DNA of 26,061 bases from Bacillota bacterium (GCA_023419655.1 JAEZXP010000178.1:1-26061); one strand, 5' to 3'. Counted from the stretch's first letter, positions 8,231 to 15,399 are shown. Made by a program: numbers and translations. The notes: a model not told the origin generated them from the letters alone.

Positions 8231-8270
8231 CCTCCATTATTGTTGGAGGGTTATCGTGTAATTTCCCTCC
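8231..8270 (-). promoter_or_regulatory. Possible translational switch with mutually exclusive GGAGG/CCTCC pairings
   Basis: Reading the minus strand 5' to 3', the leader has GGAGGG (8265-8270), then CCCTCCA (8244-8250), then TGGAGG (8231-8236), which is the ribosome binding site 6 nt before the ATG. The middle segment can pair with either flank. Pairing with the downstream copy hides the ribosome binding site (6-bp stem, 7-nt loop). Pairing with the upstream copy frees it (6-bp stem, 14-nt loop). The complementarity is read directly; a regulatory role is inference. Confidence 0.45.
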
Positions 8271-8307
8271 TGTTTTGCTGTATTTGAAATTCTATGTTTT
8301 TTCTCAT

Positions 8308-8337
8308 ATGATATCACCCTTTCAATTTTATTAACAA
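8308..8337 (-). promoter_or_regulatory. Candidate promoter for the methyltransferase
   Basis: On the minus strand TTGTTA (8332-8337) and TATCAT (8308-8313) are 18 bp apart, about 85 nt upstream of the start codon. Both hexamers deviate from consensus at two positions. The -35 abuts a hairpin, so the assignment is tentative. Confidence 0.35.
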
Positions 8338-8362
8338 TGGCAAACGGCTGCCCGCCTGCCAT
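8337..8362 (-). terminator. Hairpin after the GH4 gene, possible weak terminator
   Basis: ATGGCA and TGCCAT enclose a nested CGG/CCG pairing, giving a compact GC-rich hairpin about 60 nt beyond the end of the GH4 gene (8422). On the minus strand only TTGTTAAT follows, so the T tract is poor. Confidence 0.45.
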
Positions 8363-8421
8363 CGTCTATTATAACTTATCGGCACAAAAATACCAAGATA
8401 TCATTTAATCCAAATCCATGA

Positions 8422-9723
8422 TTAATTCTTAAACCCTGGAAGATACGCTTTGTGGGCCTCTAATAATTCATCCAGCACCTTAATTGCAAGGTTCTGCGAA
8501 CCGACAAGGGGATTAATCATCATAGCCAGTAAGGCTTTATTGTAGTCACCGCTCACCGCCGCTTCACAGGCAGCTATCTCGAAGGATTTAATCTGCTGGA
8601 TTAAGCCATGTACCGCTTTGGGAAGCTTTCCGTTCGCAATCGGCACAGGACCTTCCTTTGTAATCATGCATCCCATTTCTCCTATTTCCTCATAGGAAAG
8701 CTCCGGAATCACCCCTTTATTTACCGTATTGACGACTTGAATGTCTCTTCTGTCATTATAAATAGAGCATATAAGATTACAGGCCGCATCACTATAATAG
8801 GCCCCTCCCCGTTCCTCAAGCTGCCTGGGCTTTACTGATAAGTTAACATCCCGATACAGCTCAAATAGTTCTTCCTCTAACCTTTTGACTTTTTCGGCTC
8901 TTGTACCGTTCTGTCTGTAATAATCAAGGCTCTCTTCAAGGTATTCCTTTGCCATATAATAATATCGATGATAGTAACATGGAATAGCTCCAAGCTCTTT
9001 AATAAACCGCCTGTCCCATTCCATTCCCGTAATATTCTTAGCACTCTGGGTTCCCCAGCTTTCCATTACCTGCTCCAACACATCTTTGCCGTCTGCATAG
9101 ACTCCTGTTACAAATACCATGTGATTAAGTCCGCTGAAGGTAACATGAACCTCCTCCATGGGTCTTTTTAGAACACCGGCAATCTCCTTATGCATGTCGA
9201 TGGGCAAATTACATAATCCCACCGCCTTCTTACGGTTAGAGTATCGATGAACGGCCTCCATTACCATTCCCACGGGATTTGTGAAATTGATTAACCAGGC
9301 ATCCTTGCACAATTCATCCATATCCCGGCATATATCCAGAATGACCGGAATGGTACGAAGTCCCTTAAACAGCCCTCCTGCTCCGTTTGTTTCCTGTCCT
9401 AATAATCCATGACTTAAAGGAATCCTTTCATCCTTGATTCTTGCATCAAGCAAGCCTACACGAAACTGTGTCGTCACAAAATCCGCATCTCTTAAGGCTT
9501 CCCTTCGGTCAAGAGTTGTATAAATCTTCATCGGTAGGCCCGCTCTTTTTACCATACGCCTTGCCAAAGCGCCCACAATCTCAAGCTTATTCTTCCCCTC
9601 TTCAATATCTACCAGCCATAATTCATCTACCGGAAGCATATCATACCGGTTTATGAAGCCTTCAATCAGTTCCGGTGTATAGCTTGAGCCCCCTCCGATG
9701 GTTGCAATCTTAATTCCCCTCAT
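8422..9723 (-). CDS. Glycoside hydrolase family 4, likely 6-phospho-beta-glucosidase
   Basis: GH4 enzymes use NAD+ and Mn2+ in a redox-elimination mechanism to cleave phosphorylated glycosides in the cytosol. The 433-residue protein opens with the NAD-binding IATIGGGSSYTPEL. It then shows LINFTNPVGMV, VGLCNLPI (metal-binding Cys region), FSGLNHMVF (metal-binding His region) and GGAYYSDAA with the candidate catalytic Tyr. These fit the 6-phospho-beta-glucosidase (LicH/CelF) branch better than the alpha-glycosidase branch. I chose the ATG at 9723 because GGAGG lies 5 nt upstream; an earlier ATG at 9735 would place that site inside the coding region. The ROK kinase gene upstream suggests kinase-then-hydrolase use of beta-glucosides without a PTS gene nearby. 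Confidence 0.92.
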   Translation of the reverse strand: MRGIKIATIGGGSSYTPELIEGFINRYDMLPVDELWLVDIEEGKNKLEIVGALARRMVKRAGLPMKIYTTLDRREALRDADFVTTQFRVGLLDARIKDERIPLSHGLLGQETNGAGGLFKGLRTIPVILDICRDMDELCKDAWLINFTNPVGMVMEAVHRYSNRKKAVGLCNLPIDMHKEIAGVLKRPMEEVHVTFSGLNHMVFVTGVYADGKDVLEQVMESWGTQSAKNITGMEWDRRFIKELGAIPCYYHRYYYMAKEYLEESLDYYRQNGTRAEKVKRLEEELFELYRDVNLSVKPRQLEERGGAYYSDAACNLICSIYNDRRDIQVVNTVNKGVIPELSYEEIGEMGCMITKEGPVPIANGKLPKAVHGLIQQIKSFEIAACEAAVSGDYNKALLAMMINPLVGSQNLAIKVLDELLEAHKAYLPGFKN

Positions 9724-9736
9724 TTTTTCCTCCATC

Positions 9737-9898
9737 CCCGCGCATGTTTTAATGGCTCACTTGCGAGACTTAATGGCTCGCTTGCGAGACAATACGCATA
9801 TCAAGTTTTTGTGCCAAGTGTGTTCCTTACACTTTGGATTAACGCAGGCACAAAACTTATATGGTTGAAAGTGTTTTTCTTTCAACCTTCTCTTCCCC
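9737..9898 (-). repeat. Modular three-hairpin intercistronic repeat, copy A
   Basis: This element is about 85-90% identical to copy B at 11697-11836 in the same orientation. Reading the minus strand it has three modules. The first is a perfect 9-bp hairpin GGTTGAAAG/CTTTCAACC (9863-9887). The second is a longer stem AAGTTTTGTGCC-type (9804-9858) with a nested AAGTGT/ACACTT hairpin. The third is a CTCG-CAAG-CGAG mini-hairpin present twice. It fills the gap between the ROK kinase and GH4 genes and supplies the last codons and stop of the kinase. Ends are approximate, set where similarity to copy B fades. No terminal inverted repeats or transposase were seen. Confidence 0.85.
9749..9790. repeat. 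Tandem duplication of the 21-bp module inside repeat copy A
   Basis: Two adjacent 21-bp units (9749-9769 and 9770-9790), each starting TTAATGGCTC and ending TTGCGAGAC, differ at a single base (A versus G at position 11 of the unit). Copy B has only one unit, with G at that position (11711-11731). Confidence 0.95.
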
Positions 9899-10765
9899 CA
9901 TTCCATAGCGATTAAAAAATTCGATTAGTGCACCGATTTTACCTGCATGGTTACCAAGACTGCATGCCTCTATCTTCGTATATCCTGCTAAATGCTCGAA
10001 TATATTGTATACCTTCTCCCTTAAGTCCTTAATAAAAACTTCCTGAGCACATATTCCTCCCCCAATTAATATTTTTTCAGGGTCCAGACTTACAGCCGTA
10101 TTTCCTGCCATTACCGCAATGTCCTCAAGCCAATCTATATAGATTTCTCGAATATCCGGCTGGCCAAGATTTTGAAAAATATAGCCTCCGTCTATCTCCT
10201 TATCCAGAGCCTTCGAAACCCTATCCACCAAATCAAAGGTTGCAGGAGGACTTTGATATAGGCTTTCACCATTCCTTCTCTCTTTACCGATAAGGCAAAG
10301 ACCGAATTCTCCTGCTTTATAATTTCTTCCGCGGAACAGCTTTCCGTCCTGTATAATGGCACCGCCAATGCCCGTACCAATCGTAATCACACAAAAATCT
10401 CTGCAATCTCTTCCTGCCCCAAGCTTCATCTCAGCCAATGCAGCACAATTGCTGTCATTTTCCACTGTGACAGGCAGACCGGAATGTTCCGACAGCACTT
10501 CTTTCAGATTAAAGCTTGTAAAATTCTCTCCCACGCTAAAATCCGTGTTCTCGCAGGTAACTGGATTGATAAAGCCACCTATACTAATTGCAATTCCCTG
10601 TATGGATTCTCTAACCTCATCTACTATCGTAATTAGCTGTTCCTTAAATTCCTCCGGTTTCTCCTTTGTCGGAACCGATTTTAGATGCTCTTCATGATAA
10701 TTAGTATCCATGACACTATATTTAATAAAGGTGCCTCCAATATCCATCGTGAGATACTTTTTCAT
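9857..10765 (-). CDS. ROK-family sugar kinase, probably beta-glucoside kinase
   Basis: ROK kinases phosphorylate the 6-hydroxyl of sugars with ATP. The 302-residue protein has MDIGGTFIKYSVMD at residues 7-20 (phosphate loop), VENDSN at 101-106 with the catalytic Asp 104, GTGIGGAI at 130-137 and KAGEFG at 150-155. The usual zinc motif (His after AGExG, then C-x-C-G-x-x-G-C) is absent. Its position before a GH4 6-phospho-beta-glucosidase suggests a BglK-type enzyme that makes cellobiose- or beta-glucoside-6-phosphate; that substrate is inference. GGAGGGG precedes the ATG. The C-terminal tail VERKTLSTI and the stop are encoded by the repeat at 9737-9898, so the native C-terminus was probably replaced. 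Confidence 0.88.
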   Translation of the reverse strand: MKKYLTMDIGGTFIKYSVMDTNYHEEHLKSVPTKEKPEEFKEQLITIVDEVRESIQGIAISIGGFINPVTCENTDFSVGENFTSFNLKEVLSEHSGLPVTVENDSNCAALAEMKLGAGRDCRDFCVITIGTGIGGAIIQDGKLFRGRNYKAGEFGLCLIGKERRNGESLYQSPPATFDLVDRVSKALDKEIDGGYIFQNLGQPDIREIYIDWLEDIAVMAGNTAVSLDPEKILIGGGICAQEVFIKDLREKVYNIFEHLAGYTKIEACSLGNHAGKIGALIEFFNRYGMGEEKVERKTLSTI

Positions 10766-10874
10766 CCTTTACCCCTCCGGCACAAACACATTTACCCGTA
10801 TTTTACGTATAGAGCTTTAGCTGATTACCTTAATTTCCCTTACCTTTTCTATTTTCAATACTATCCTGGACTTT

Positions 10875-11110
10875 CTATCTTAATATCATTTCAAATTCCA
10901 TCTCATGTTTAATCGGGATGTTGTCTATTCCAACCAATGGAATACTTGGCTTTAACTTTCGAGAAATCTCTACCGCATTTATATGCGCAGCCTTTAAATC
11001 CATCCTCTCCTCTGATAAAATCGTATTGCATGCGTGTCATCATTGGTTGTTATCAGCCATATTATTCTTTACTTATTTCTGTTAAATACATCGTTATCCC
11101 CTTGCACTGC
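10875..11110 (-). pseudogene. GNAT acetyltransferase remnant
   Basis: No intact gene lies in the 400 bp between the ROK kinase and the next GNAT. On the minus strand, translated pieces in different frames spell the end of a GNAT: KGITMYLTEISKE (about 11065-11104), IIWLITTNDDTHAIRFYQRR (about 11008-11066) and DLKAAHINAVEISRKLKP (from about 11003), then a tail ending EFEMILR and a stop at 10875. Loss of one G at about 11003 breaks the frame between RRGW and DLKAA, and further lesions lie upstream. The motif-A half is degraded. A 7-bp inverted repeat TATCTTA/TAAGATA at 11139-11157, just after the upstream GNAT's stop, may be a weak terminator. The other 110 bp before the kinase show only its ribosome binding site. 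Confidence 0.8.
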
Positions 11111-11166
11111 GGCATCTATTTTCATTTGGTCAAATTCGTATCTTAGCTCTTAAGATATTTGCAAAG

Positions 11167-11685
11167 TCATCTCTTAGTACAATATACCAGCCTGTTATAG
11201 ACCATCTCCGAACCATTTTTATTTGTCCGAATGCTGTTCTCCGTCTTGATTTTAATCATATTGCATTTTTCCATCACTCTATACGAAGCCACGTTCTTAT
11301 CATTACAGGTGGCAAAAATATAATCTATATTAAAGTGACTGAATGCATATTCAATGACAGCATGAACCGCCTCACTCATATAGCCGCAATTCCAATACTT
11401 TTTATTCGATATCCATCCGATTTCTGCCGCTGTTTCCTTGACTTCTAAAGTGATATTTCCAATAACCTTCGATTCATCCTTCAGCTGTATGGCATATTCA
11501 TTCCATATCTTAGCATCCATACTCATAACTGCAATACAATCATGAATGAATTTGTATATCTGTTCCTGGGTTTTAGGCCAGTACATCATATACTTACCTG
11601 TATCTTCATCACATCCGTACTCACATATATCATCATAATCCGTCATTTTTACAGGCCGGATTATCAATCTTTCTGTTTCTATCAT
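11167..11685 (-). CDS. GNAT-family acetyltransferase, RimJ/RimL type
   Basis: The 172-residue protein begins MIETERLIIRPV, the typical start of RimJ/RimL-like GNATs, whose characterised members acetylate ribosomal-protein N-termini, although many act on other targets. AAEIGWISNKKYWNCGYMSEAV is the acetyl-CoA-binding region; the loop is N-C-G-Y-M rather than the usual G-x-G/A. NVASYRVMEKCNM is motif B. I chose the ATG at 11685, with GGAG about 8 nt upstream. The reading frame stays open 29 codons further into repeat copy B, but that extension encodes the repeat and is not family-like. The repeat ends about 12 nt before this start. Confidence 0.9.
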   Translation of the reverse strand: MIETERLIIRPVKMTDYDDICEYGCDEDTGKYMMYWPKTQEQIYKFIHDCIAVMSMDAKIWNEYAIQLKDESKVIGNITLEVKETAAEIGWISNKKYWNCGYMSEAVHAVIEYAFSHFNIDYIFATCNDKNVASYRVMEKCNMIKIKTENSIRTNKNGSEMVYNRLVYCTKR

Positions 11686-11696
11686 CTTGTACTCCG

Positions 11697-11836
11697 TTCC
11701 TGTGCATGTTTTAATGGCTCGCTTGCGAGACAATACGCATATCAAAGTTTGTGCCAAGTGTGTTCTTTGCACTTTGGATTAATGCAGGCACAAAACTTAT
11801 AAGGTTGAAAGTGTATTTCTTTCAACCTTCCCATCC
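11697..11836 (-). repeat. Modular three-hairpin intercistronic repeat, copy B
   Basis: Same module order as copy A: hairpin GGTTGAAAG/CTTTCAACC (11803-11827), the long AAGTTTGTGCC-type stem (about 11743-11798) and one CTCG-CAAG-CGAG unit (11711-11731). It fills the gap between two GNAT genes. The stem arms are conserved with copy A, and the differences fall mainly in loops (for example TGTATTT versus TGTTTTT) and one change near the nested hairpin loop. Confidence 0.85.
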
Positions 11837-11846
11837 CTGAATACTT

Positions 11847-12383
11847 TTATAATCTATATTCCAGTTGACAATCATAAGGCTCTTCATTTACTAATTTTTC
11901 ATTATATTCTGCTGCTTCCATACAGCCCATCGCTTTGTAAAAGGCCTGGGATTCCTCAGAAGAATGTGCAGAGATATATAGTTTTTCTGCCCCCATATTC
12001 TTTGCCTGCATGCATACTAAAGAAAATAATTCTTTCCCGATTCCTCTGCCGCGATACTCAAAAGAAGTATGTATCGATGAAAGCTGCAAATACTCCTTAT
12101 TCGAACCAAAAGGTTCATTCTCAATAGAAGCAAACCCTACAAGCATACCATTATAAAATGCACCCAATACGTAACTGCCTGTCTTTATCGTCCTTCTTAA
12201 ACAATCAACTAATTTTTTATAATCATCAGAACCCCATTGTTCTGTAAATGCTATCTCTTTTAATATCCAGCTTTCATTTTCCTTACGCCAGCATTTCTTT
12301 ACATCCTGAAAGCGGTTAAAATCAGAAAATAACGATTCATTTATTTCAGTTTCACGTAACTGCCTGTATTGTATATCTTCCAA
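11847..12383 (-). CDS. GNAT-family N-acetyltransferase, TTG start
   Basis: Single GNAT domain: YVLGAFYNGMLVGFASIE strands, then HTSFEYRGRGIGKELFSLV with the R-G-R-G-I-G acetyl-CoA loop, GAEKLYISAHSSEESQAFY, and a C-terminal YDCQLEYRL. The acceptor is unknown. I place the start at a TTG (12383) giving MEDIQYRQLRETEINESL, because GGAGG sits exactly 6 nt upstream. In-frame ATGs at 12413 and 12440 have no comparable site, and the latter overlaps the preceding gene. The product is 178 residues. It follows the APH-like gene by 37 nt and ends just before repeat copy B. Confidence 0.9.
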   Translation of the reverse strand: MEDIQYRQLRETEINESLFSDFNRFQDVKKCWRKENESWILKEIAFTEQWGSDDYKKLVDCLRRTIKTGSYVLGAFYNGMLVGFASIENEPFGSNKEYLQLSSIHTSFEYRGRGIGKELFSLVCMQAKNMGAEKLYISAHSSEESQAFYKAMGCMEAAEYNEKLVNEEPYDCQLEYRL

Positions 12384-12420
12384 CACAATCCTCCAATCGC
12401 CGCAAATTACCATACGATAC

Positions 12421-13149
12421 CTATTCGTTCGGGCATTCACCTTTTCGTACTATAATTATAATTGACAAGTACTCCTGTATCATTTCTCTTGTAACATTCA
12501 TCTGCTCCAAATACATATCTGCCAGCGCTTTTTTGAATTGCATAATCTCACCCCTATTATCAGCTTCAGGCGGAACAGGTGTATACTCTACAAGAAATAC
12601 TGTTCTTGCAATATCATATAGATAATTTCCATGACAAACATTCATGAAATCTATAACATATAATTGTCCCTTTGATATCAATATGTTACCGGGATGAAAA
12701 TCACCATGGCAGAGTGTGCTGCCTTCTTCCAATCGGCCTATCCTTTGCAATAATTCATTCTGCTCATCAGGTGACAGTATATCCGGTATATTATCTCTTA
12801 AAAACTCCTTATAATTTGGTACATCATGAATCTCATTCTTAATTATTTCCTTATGCAGCTTAGACATATAAAGTGCACACTGCTGCACATCTCCTGATTT
12901 CATAACCCAATCCAGCAGGGATTCCCCTCTTACATTATCGTATATAATGCCCCTTCTTTCGTCATATGAAATTATATCATATGCCTTGGGTTTTAAAAAA
13001 TCCATCTCTCTGATTGCTAATGCATTATTGTATTCCTTTTTTATCGCCTCTTTAGAGTAATCTTTGTAAAAGAGTTTAAGAACCTTATCTTTTTCCCATT
13101 CATATACATCAGCCGTATATCCAACCCCAATTAATTCTCCTATGTTCAT
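12421..13149 (-). CDS. Aminoglycoside phosphotransferase/choline kinase-like protein
   Basis: The 242-residue protein has the small-molecule kinase fold. It shows a glycine-rich start GELIGVGYTADVYEW, a lysine strand KVLKLFY, the Brenner-type catalytic loop HGDFHPGNIL at 148-157 (Asp 150, Asn 155) and a metal-binding VIDFMN with Asp 167. This is the APH/ChoK family, which phosphorylates antibiotics, choline or other small alcohols. The substrate cannot be assigned. I chose the ATG at 13149 (AAAGGG about 7 nt upstream) over an ATG five codons earlier. It ends ARKGECPNE-like (VRKGECPNE). It belongs to the run of closely spaced leftward genes that includes the AAC(6')-like enzyme. Confidence 0.87.
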   Translation of the reverse strand: MNIGELIGVGYTADVYEWEKDKVLKLFYKDYSKEAIKKEYNNALAIREMDFLKPKAYDIISYDERRGIIYDNVRGESLLDWVMKSGDVQQCALYMSKLHKEIIKNEIHDVPNYKEFLRDNIPDILSPDEQNELLQRIGRLEEGSTLCHGDFHPGNILISKGQLYVIDFMNVCHGNYLYDIARTVFLVEYTPVPPEADNRGEIMQFKKALADMYLEQMNVTREMIQEYLSIIIIVRKGECPNE

Positions 13150-13207
13150 ATAGTGCCCTTTCATTAAGTTATGCCTTAATTATATAAATTGCTATTCCTT
13201 AAATGAA

Positions 13208-13672
13208 CTATAACCGTCTTATCGGAAAAAACATATATGCCTGTCCATCCACAGGACAATTAAATTCATGAACAGCTCCGGCGAGCCGGATGTTATTTTT
13301 ATTTAGATAGCCGATTGCTTCGCTGAATGTGTTATGGCTCTCAGCCTTCGTATACATATATTCATACGAAGGTATCGTCCATTTTACCCATCCCTCCGGA
13401 GGATTGGCATCATCTGTAACCTCAACTCCGGCAAGATATAGTCCTTTTGAAAAATTATCTTCCCATGGATTGAATGACCGTGTAAAGTCAGTCATAGCGC
13501 CCCAAATTCCAAGGATATTCCCATCCTCATCCTTCTTTGCAAGCCCGGACACCTCAATAAAATGGGAATTAGCATCCTCCCATAATCTCTGAATAAAGCC
13601 ATCGCCGTCATTCGTGGAGCCTTCCTTGCCTATCACTGAAAACGTTTCCTTACTGCATTTGTTCATCTCCAT
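13208..13672 (-). CDS. GyrI-like/AraC effector-binding domain protein
   Basis: The 154-residue protein consists of one domain resembling the GyrI-like small-molecule-binding fold seen at the C-terminus of AraC- and MerR-type regulators and as stand-alone proteins. Typical segments are LYLAGVEVTDDANPPEGWVK, WTIPSYEYMYT and the closing FNCPVDGQAYMFFPIRRL. No helix-turn-helix is present, so it is a free-standing binder or hydrolase-like member. AGGAGGT lies 9 nt before the ATG at 13672; a nearer out-of-frame ATG overlaps that spacing. It sits between the AAC(6')-like and APH-like genes, consistent with binding hydrophobic or cationic drugs, which is inference. Confidence 0.83.
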   Translation of the reverse strand: MEMNKCSKETFSVIGKEGSTNDGDGFIQRLWEDANSHFIEVSGLAKKDEDGNILGIWGAMTDFTRSFNPWEDNFSKGLYLAGVEVTDDANPPEGWVKWTIPSYEYMYTKAESHNTFSEAIGYLNKNNIRLAGAVHEFNCPVDGQAYMFFPIRRL

Positions 13673-13702
13673 TTCATTCTACCTCCTCGAATAATTAATA
13701 TA

Positions 13703-14146
13703 TTATATTCTTTTTATAAAGCAGACCAATCTGTTGGCTTCCTCAAATCCGATGCCATTATGAAAGTCAATGCTCAGGTAATTATCCAGCGAACAATCCG
13801 ATGCCATTTCTGAACAACCTTTTTCTCTTCCCCATTCTTCCGCTCTTTTTACTAATGCCATAGCAATCCCTTTTCTTCTATTCTCATCCTTGACATAGAT
13901 ACCTTCCAGATATGCCACCGGCGATGAATCACTTCCTTCTACATAATCGAATCGCATTGACACCTGGGCAAATCCAAGATATTCTTTTGCCGTTTCGTCT
14001 TCATAATACAAGAAGCAATCCCCTTTATCTGAATCCATTATATCTATGAATCCATTCATGAGCTTTTCAAAATTCGCATCCGGCCATAACCTGTACGCCA
14101 GTTTTGCACATTCCCCAATATTGTCGGCATTCAGTCCTTCAATCAT
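13703..14146 (-). CDS. AAC(6')-I-like aminoglycoside 6'-N-acetyltransferase homologue
   Basis: Among the GNATs here this one has a recognisable resistance-enzyme pattern: YRLWPD near residue 20, then YVEGSDSSPVAYLEGIYV at 68-85, RRKGIA at 90-95 (acetyl-CoA loop), GCSEMASDCSLDN at 110-122 and HNGIGFEEANR at 129-139. This closely follows my memory of chromosomal AAC(6')-I enzymes such as the Salmonella Iy/Iaa type (DSSPV-LEGI-GC-EMASD-H-GFEE). The length of 147 residues fits. Whether it acetylates aminoglycosides is not shown by sequence alone. The start overlaps the stop of the membrane-protein gene as ATGA, so the two are translationally coupled. Confidence 0.88.
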   Translation of the reverse strand: MIEGLNADNIGECAKLAYRLWPDANFEKLMNGFIDIMDSDKGDCFLYYEDETAKEYLGFAQVSMRFDYVEGSDSSPVAYLEGIYVKDENRRKGIAMALVKRAEEWGREKGCSEMASDCSLDNYLSIDFHNGIGFEEANRLVCFIKRI

Positions 14147-14763
14147 ATCTTCTTACCTTCCCGCTTACAAAAATACCGGTATCCCAATACACATACAGGA
14201 ATAAAATAAGCACACCAGAATTCAAGTAAAACAACTCCAATATAGCTCTCTGTATCGGCCGTGAACACCGGAAACATCGGAACAAACAGACACGTCAAGA
14301 AGAAAACCCCATGAATCCAAAGCATCCACCTAAACACCTTGTCCGCTTTACAAGCCGGCTCTACCAGAAAAGCCATTAGAAATGTTGTCAGTGCCATAAA
14401 AGCATACCCCAATAGGTCATAGTTAAAGAACAGACTTCCGGTATGTCCATAGCTTATTATTGATAAGACTTCATCACTTAATGAGGCGTTCAGTCTCAAT
14501 GTCGTACACTCTGCATAGTACACCAAAAGGATAATCACAGCATATACCGCAGAAAAAGCAATCCCCGTATAGCCCACGGCCTTTCTTTCCGGCCTTTCGT
14601 TGACAGCAAAAATACTGCACATAAAAGCTACAAAGCCGATTGAAATAAAGATGCTTGATAAACAGCTTGCAAATACTCCCCTGAAAGCTATCATGGATAT
14701 CGCAAATGACAATACGGCTATACCGGTCACAAGCGAACTAATCTTTCCTAATTTAATATTCAT
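14143..14763 (-). CDS. Six-helix membrane protein, DUF998-like
   Basis: The 206-residue protein has six clear hydrophobic segments at about residues 9-27, 29-51, 63-84, 112-134, 144-167 and 173-196, with short loops, resembling the DUF998 type of integral membrane protein. No catalytic motif stands out. I chose the ATG at 14763 (MNIKLGKISS) with GAGGGTGGAG upstream; an in-frame GTG three codons earlier overlaps that site. It ends in a 4-nt overlap with the AAC(6')-like gene and begins 12 nt after the HAD gene, so the three are probably one mRNA. Pairing with an acetyltransferase does not reveal its job. Confidence 0.8.
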   Translation of the reverse strand: MNIKLGKISSLVTGIAVLSFAISMIAFRGVFASCLSSIFISIGFVAFMCSIFAVNERPERKAVGYTGIAFSAVYAVIILLVYYAECTTLRLNASLSDEVLSIISYGHTGSLFFNYDLLGYAFMALTTFLMAFLVEPACKADKVFRWMLWIHGVFFLTCLFVPMFPVFTADTESYIGVVLLEFWCAYFIPVCVLGYRYFCKREGKKI

Positions 14764-14775
14764 AATCTCCACCCT

Positions 14776-15399
14776 CTAAATACCGATGATTTTGCTTAAC
14801 TGGTCATAATCCGCTATTGTATAGTCGGCTGTTTCACAATCATATATCTGATTGTCCTTATAATAGCAGGCTGCTATTCCTGCATTCTTAGCCGCGAAAA
14901 TATCGATATCCCTGTCTCCAATCATCAAAGCCTCACTTTTATCCATTTTATATTCATTTATAAGGAAAAGAAGTGCTTCCGGGTCAGGCTTACGCTTAAA
15001 ATCATTTTCCTTTGTGATAAAGCCGCTAAAGTATTCATACATTCCGTACTTTTTTAGGAATTCAATTGAAGATTTTCCCCTGTGGGTATATAGATGATTC
15101 GTGCGTTTGCTTTGGTAAATCCTTCTGCATATCTCTTCTACATTTAAAAAAGGCCTTATATTGTCTGCTTCAAGTTCTTCCCGGTACCGTTCAAAATTAG
15201 GTCCCAGCCTATCGCTGACTTTATGGTTTCTTATATAATAGTCAAATAAATGTGGTACTGATACTTTCATCAATCCCATTATCTTGTCACTTGATTCATG
15301 AATTCCCTCTTCCTCCAAAGCCGCTTTGAATGCAAGTGCCATCGTTGGATATGAATCAAAAAGTGTTCCGTCAAAATCCCAAATAATATGCTTATACAT
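14776..15399 (-). CDS. HAD-superfamily hydrolase, phosphoglycolate phosphatase-like
   Basis: All four HAD motifs are visible in the 207-residue protein: DFDGT at 8-12 (nucleophile Asp 8, general acid Asp 10), Thr 105 in YTHRG, Lys 137 in KRKPDPEA, and MIGDRDIDIFAAKNAG at 159-174 for Mg2+ binding. The helical cap between residues 20 and 85 and the KPDPEA segment match the PGP/YjjG-like subgroup that removes phosphate from small metabolites. The substrate is open. GGGAG lies 7 nt before the ATG. It is tightly linked to the downstream membrane protein (12 nt) and is 53 nt from the upstream GNAT. Confidence 0.93.
   Translation of the reverse strand: MYKHIIWDFDGTLFDSYPTMALAFKAALEEEGIHESSDKIMGLMKVSVPHLFDYYIRNHKVSDRLGPNFERYREELEADNIRPFLNVEEICRRIYQSKRTNHLYTHRGKSSIEFLKKYGMYEYFSGFITKENDFKRKPDPEALLFLINEYKMDKSEALMIGDRDIDIFAAKNAGIAACYYKDNQIYDCETADYTIADYDQLSKIIGI

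Noticed and set aside
8337..8362. Riboswitch aptamer in the methyltransferase leader
   Set aside because: The hairpin is a simple nested stem with no match to a riboswitch class I know; it is more easily read as the end of the GH4 transcript.
10937..11146. Rightward ORF of about 69 codons in the gap before the ROK kinase
   Set aside because: It has no ribosome binding site and lies opposite a leftward GNAT remnant that explains the sequence.
11686..11772. N-terminal extension of the RimJ/RimL-type GNAT reaching into repeat copy B
   Set aside because: The extra 29 codons encode the repeat sequence, have no ribosome binding site and are unlike family N-termini; the ATG at 11685 has a good site and the MIETERLIIR start.
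9737..11836. CRISPR array or integron attC sites
   Set aside because: Only two copies about 1.8 kb apart, with genes between them, no regular spacers, no attC core sites and no cas or integrase gene.
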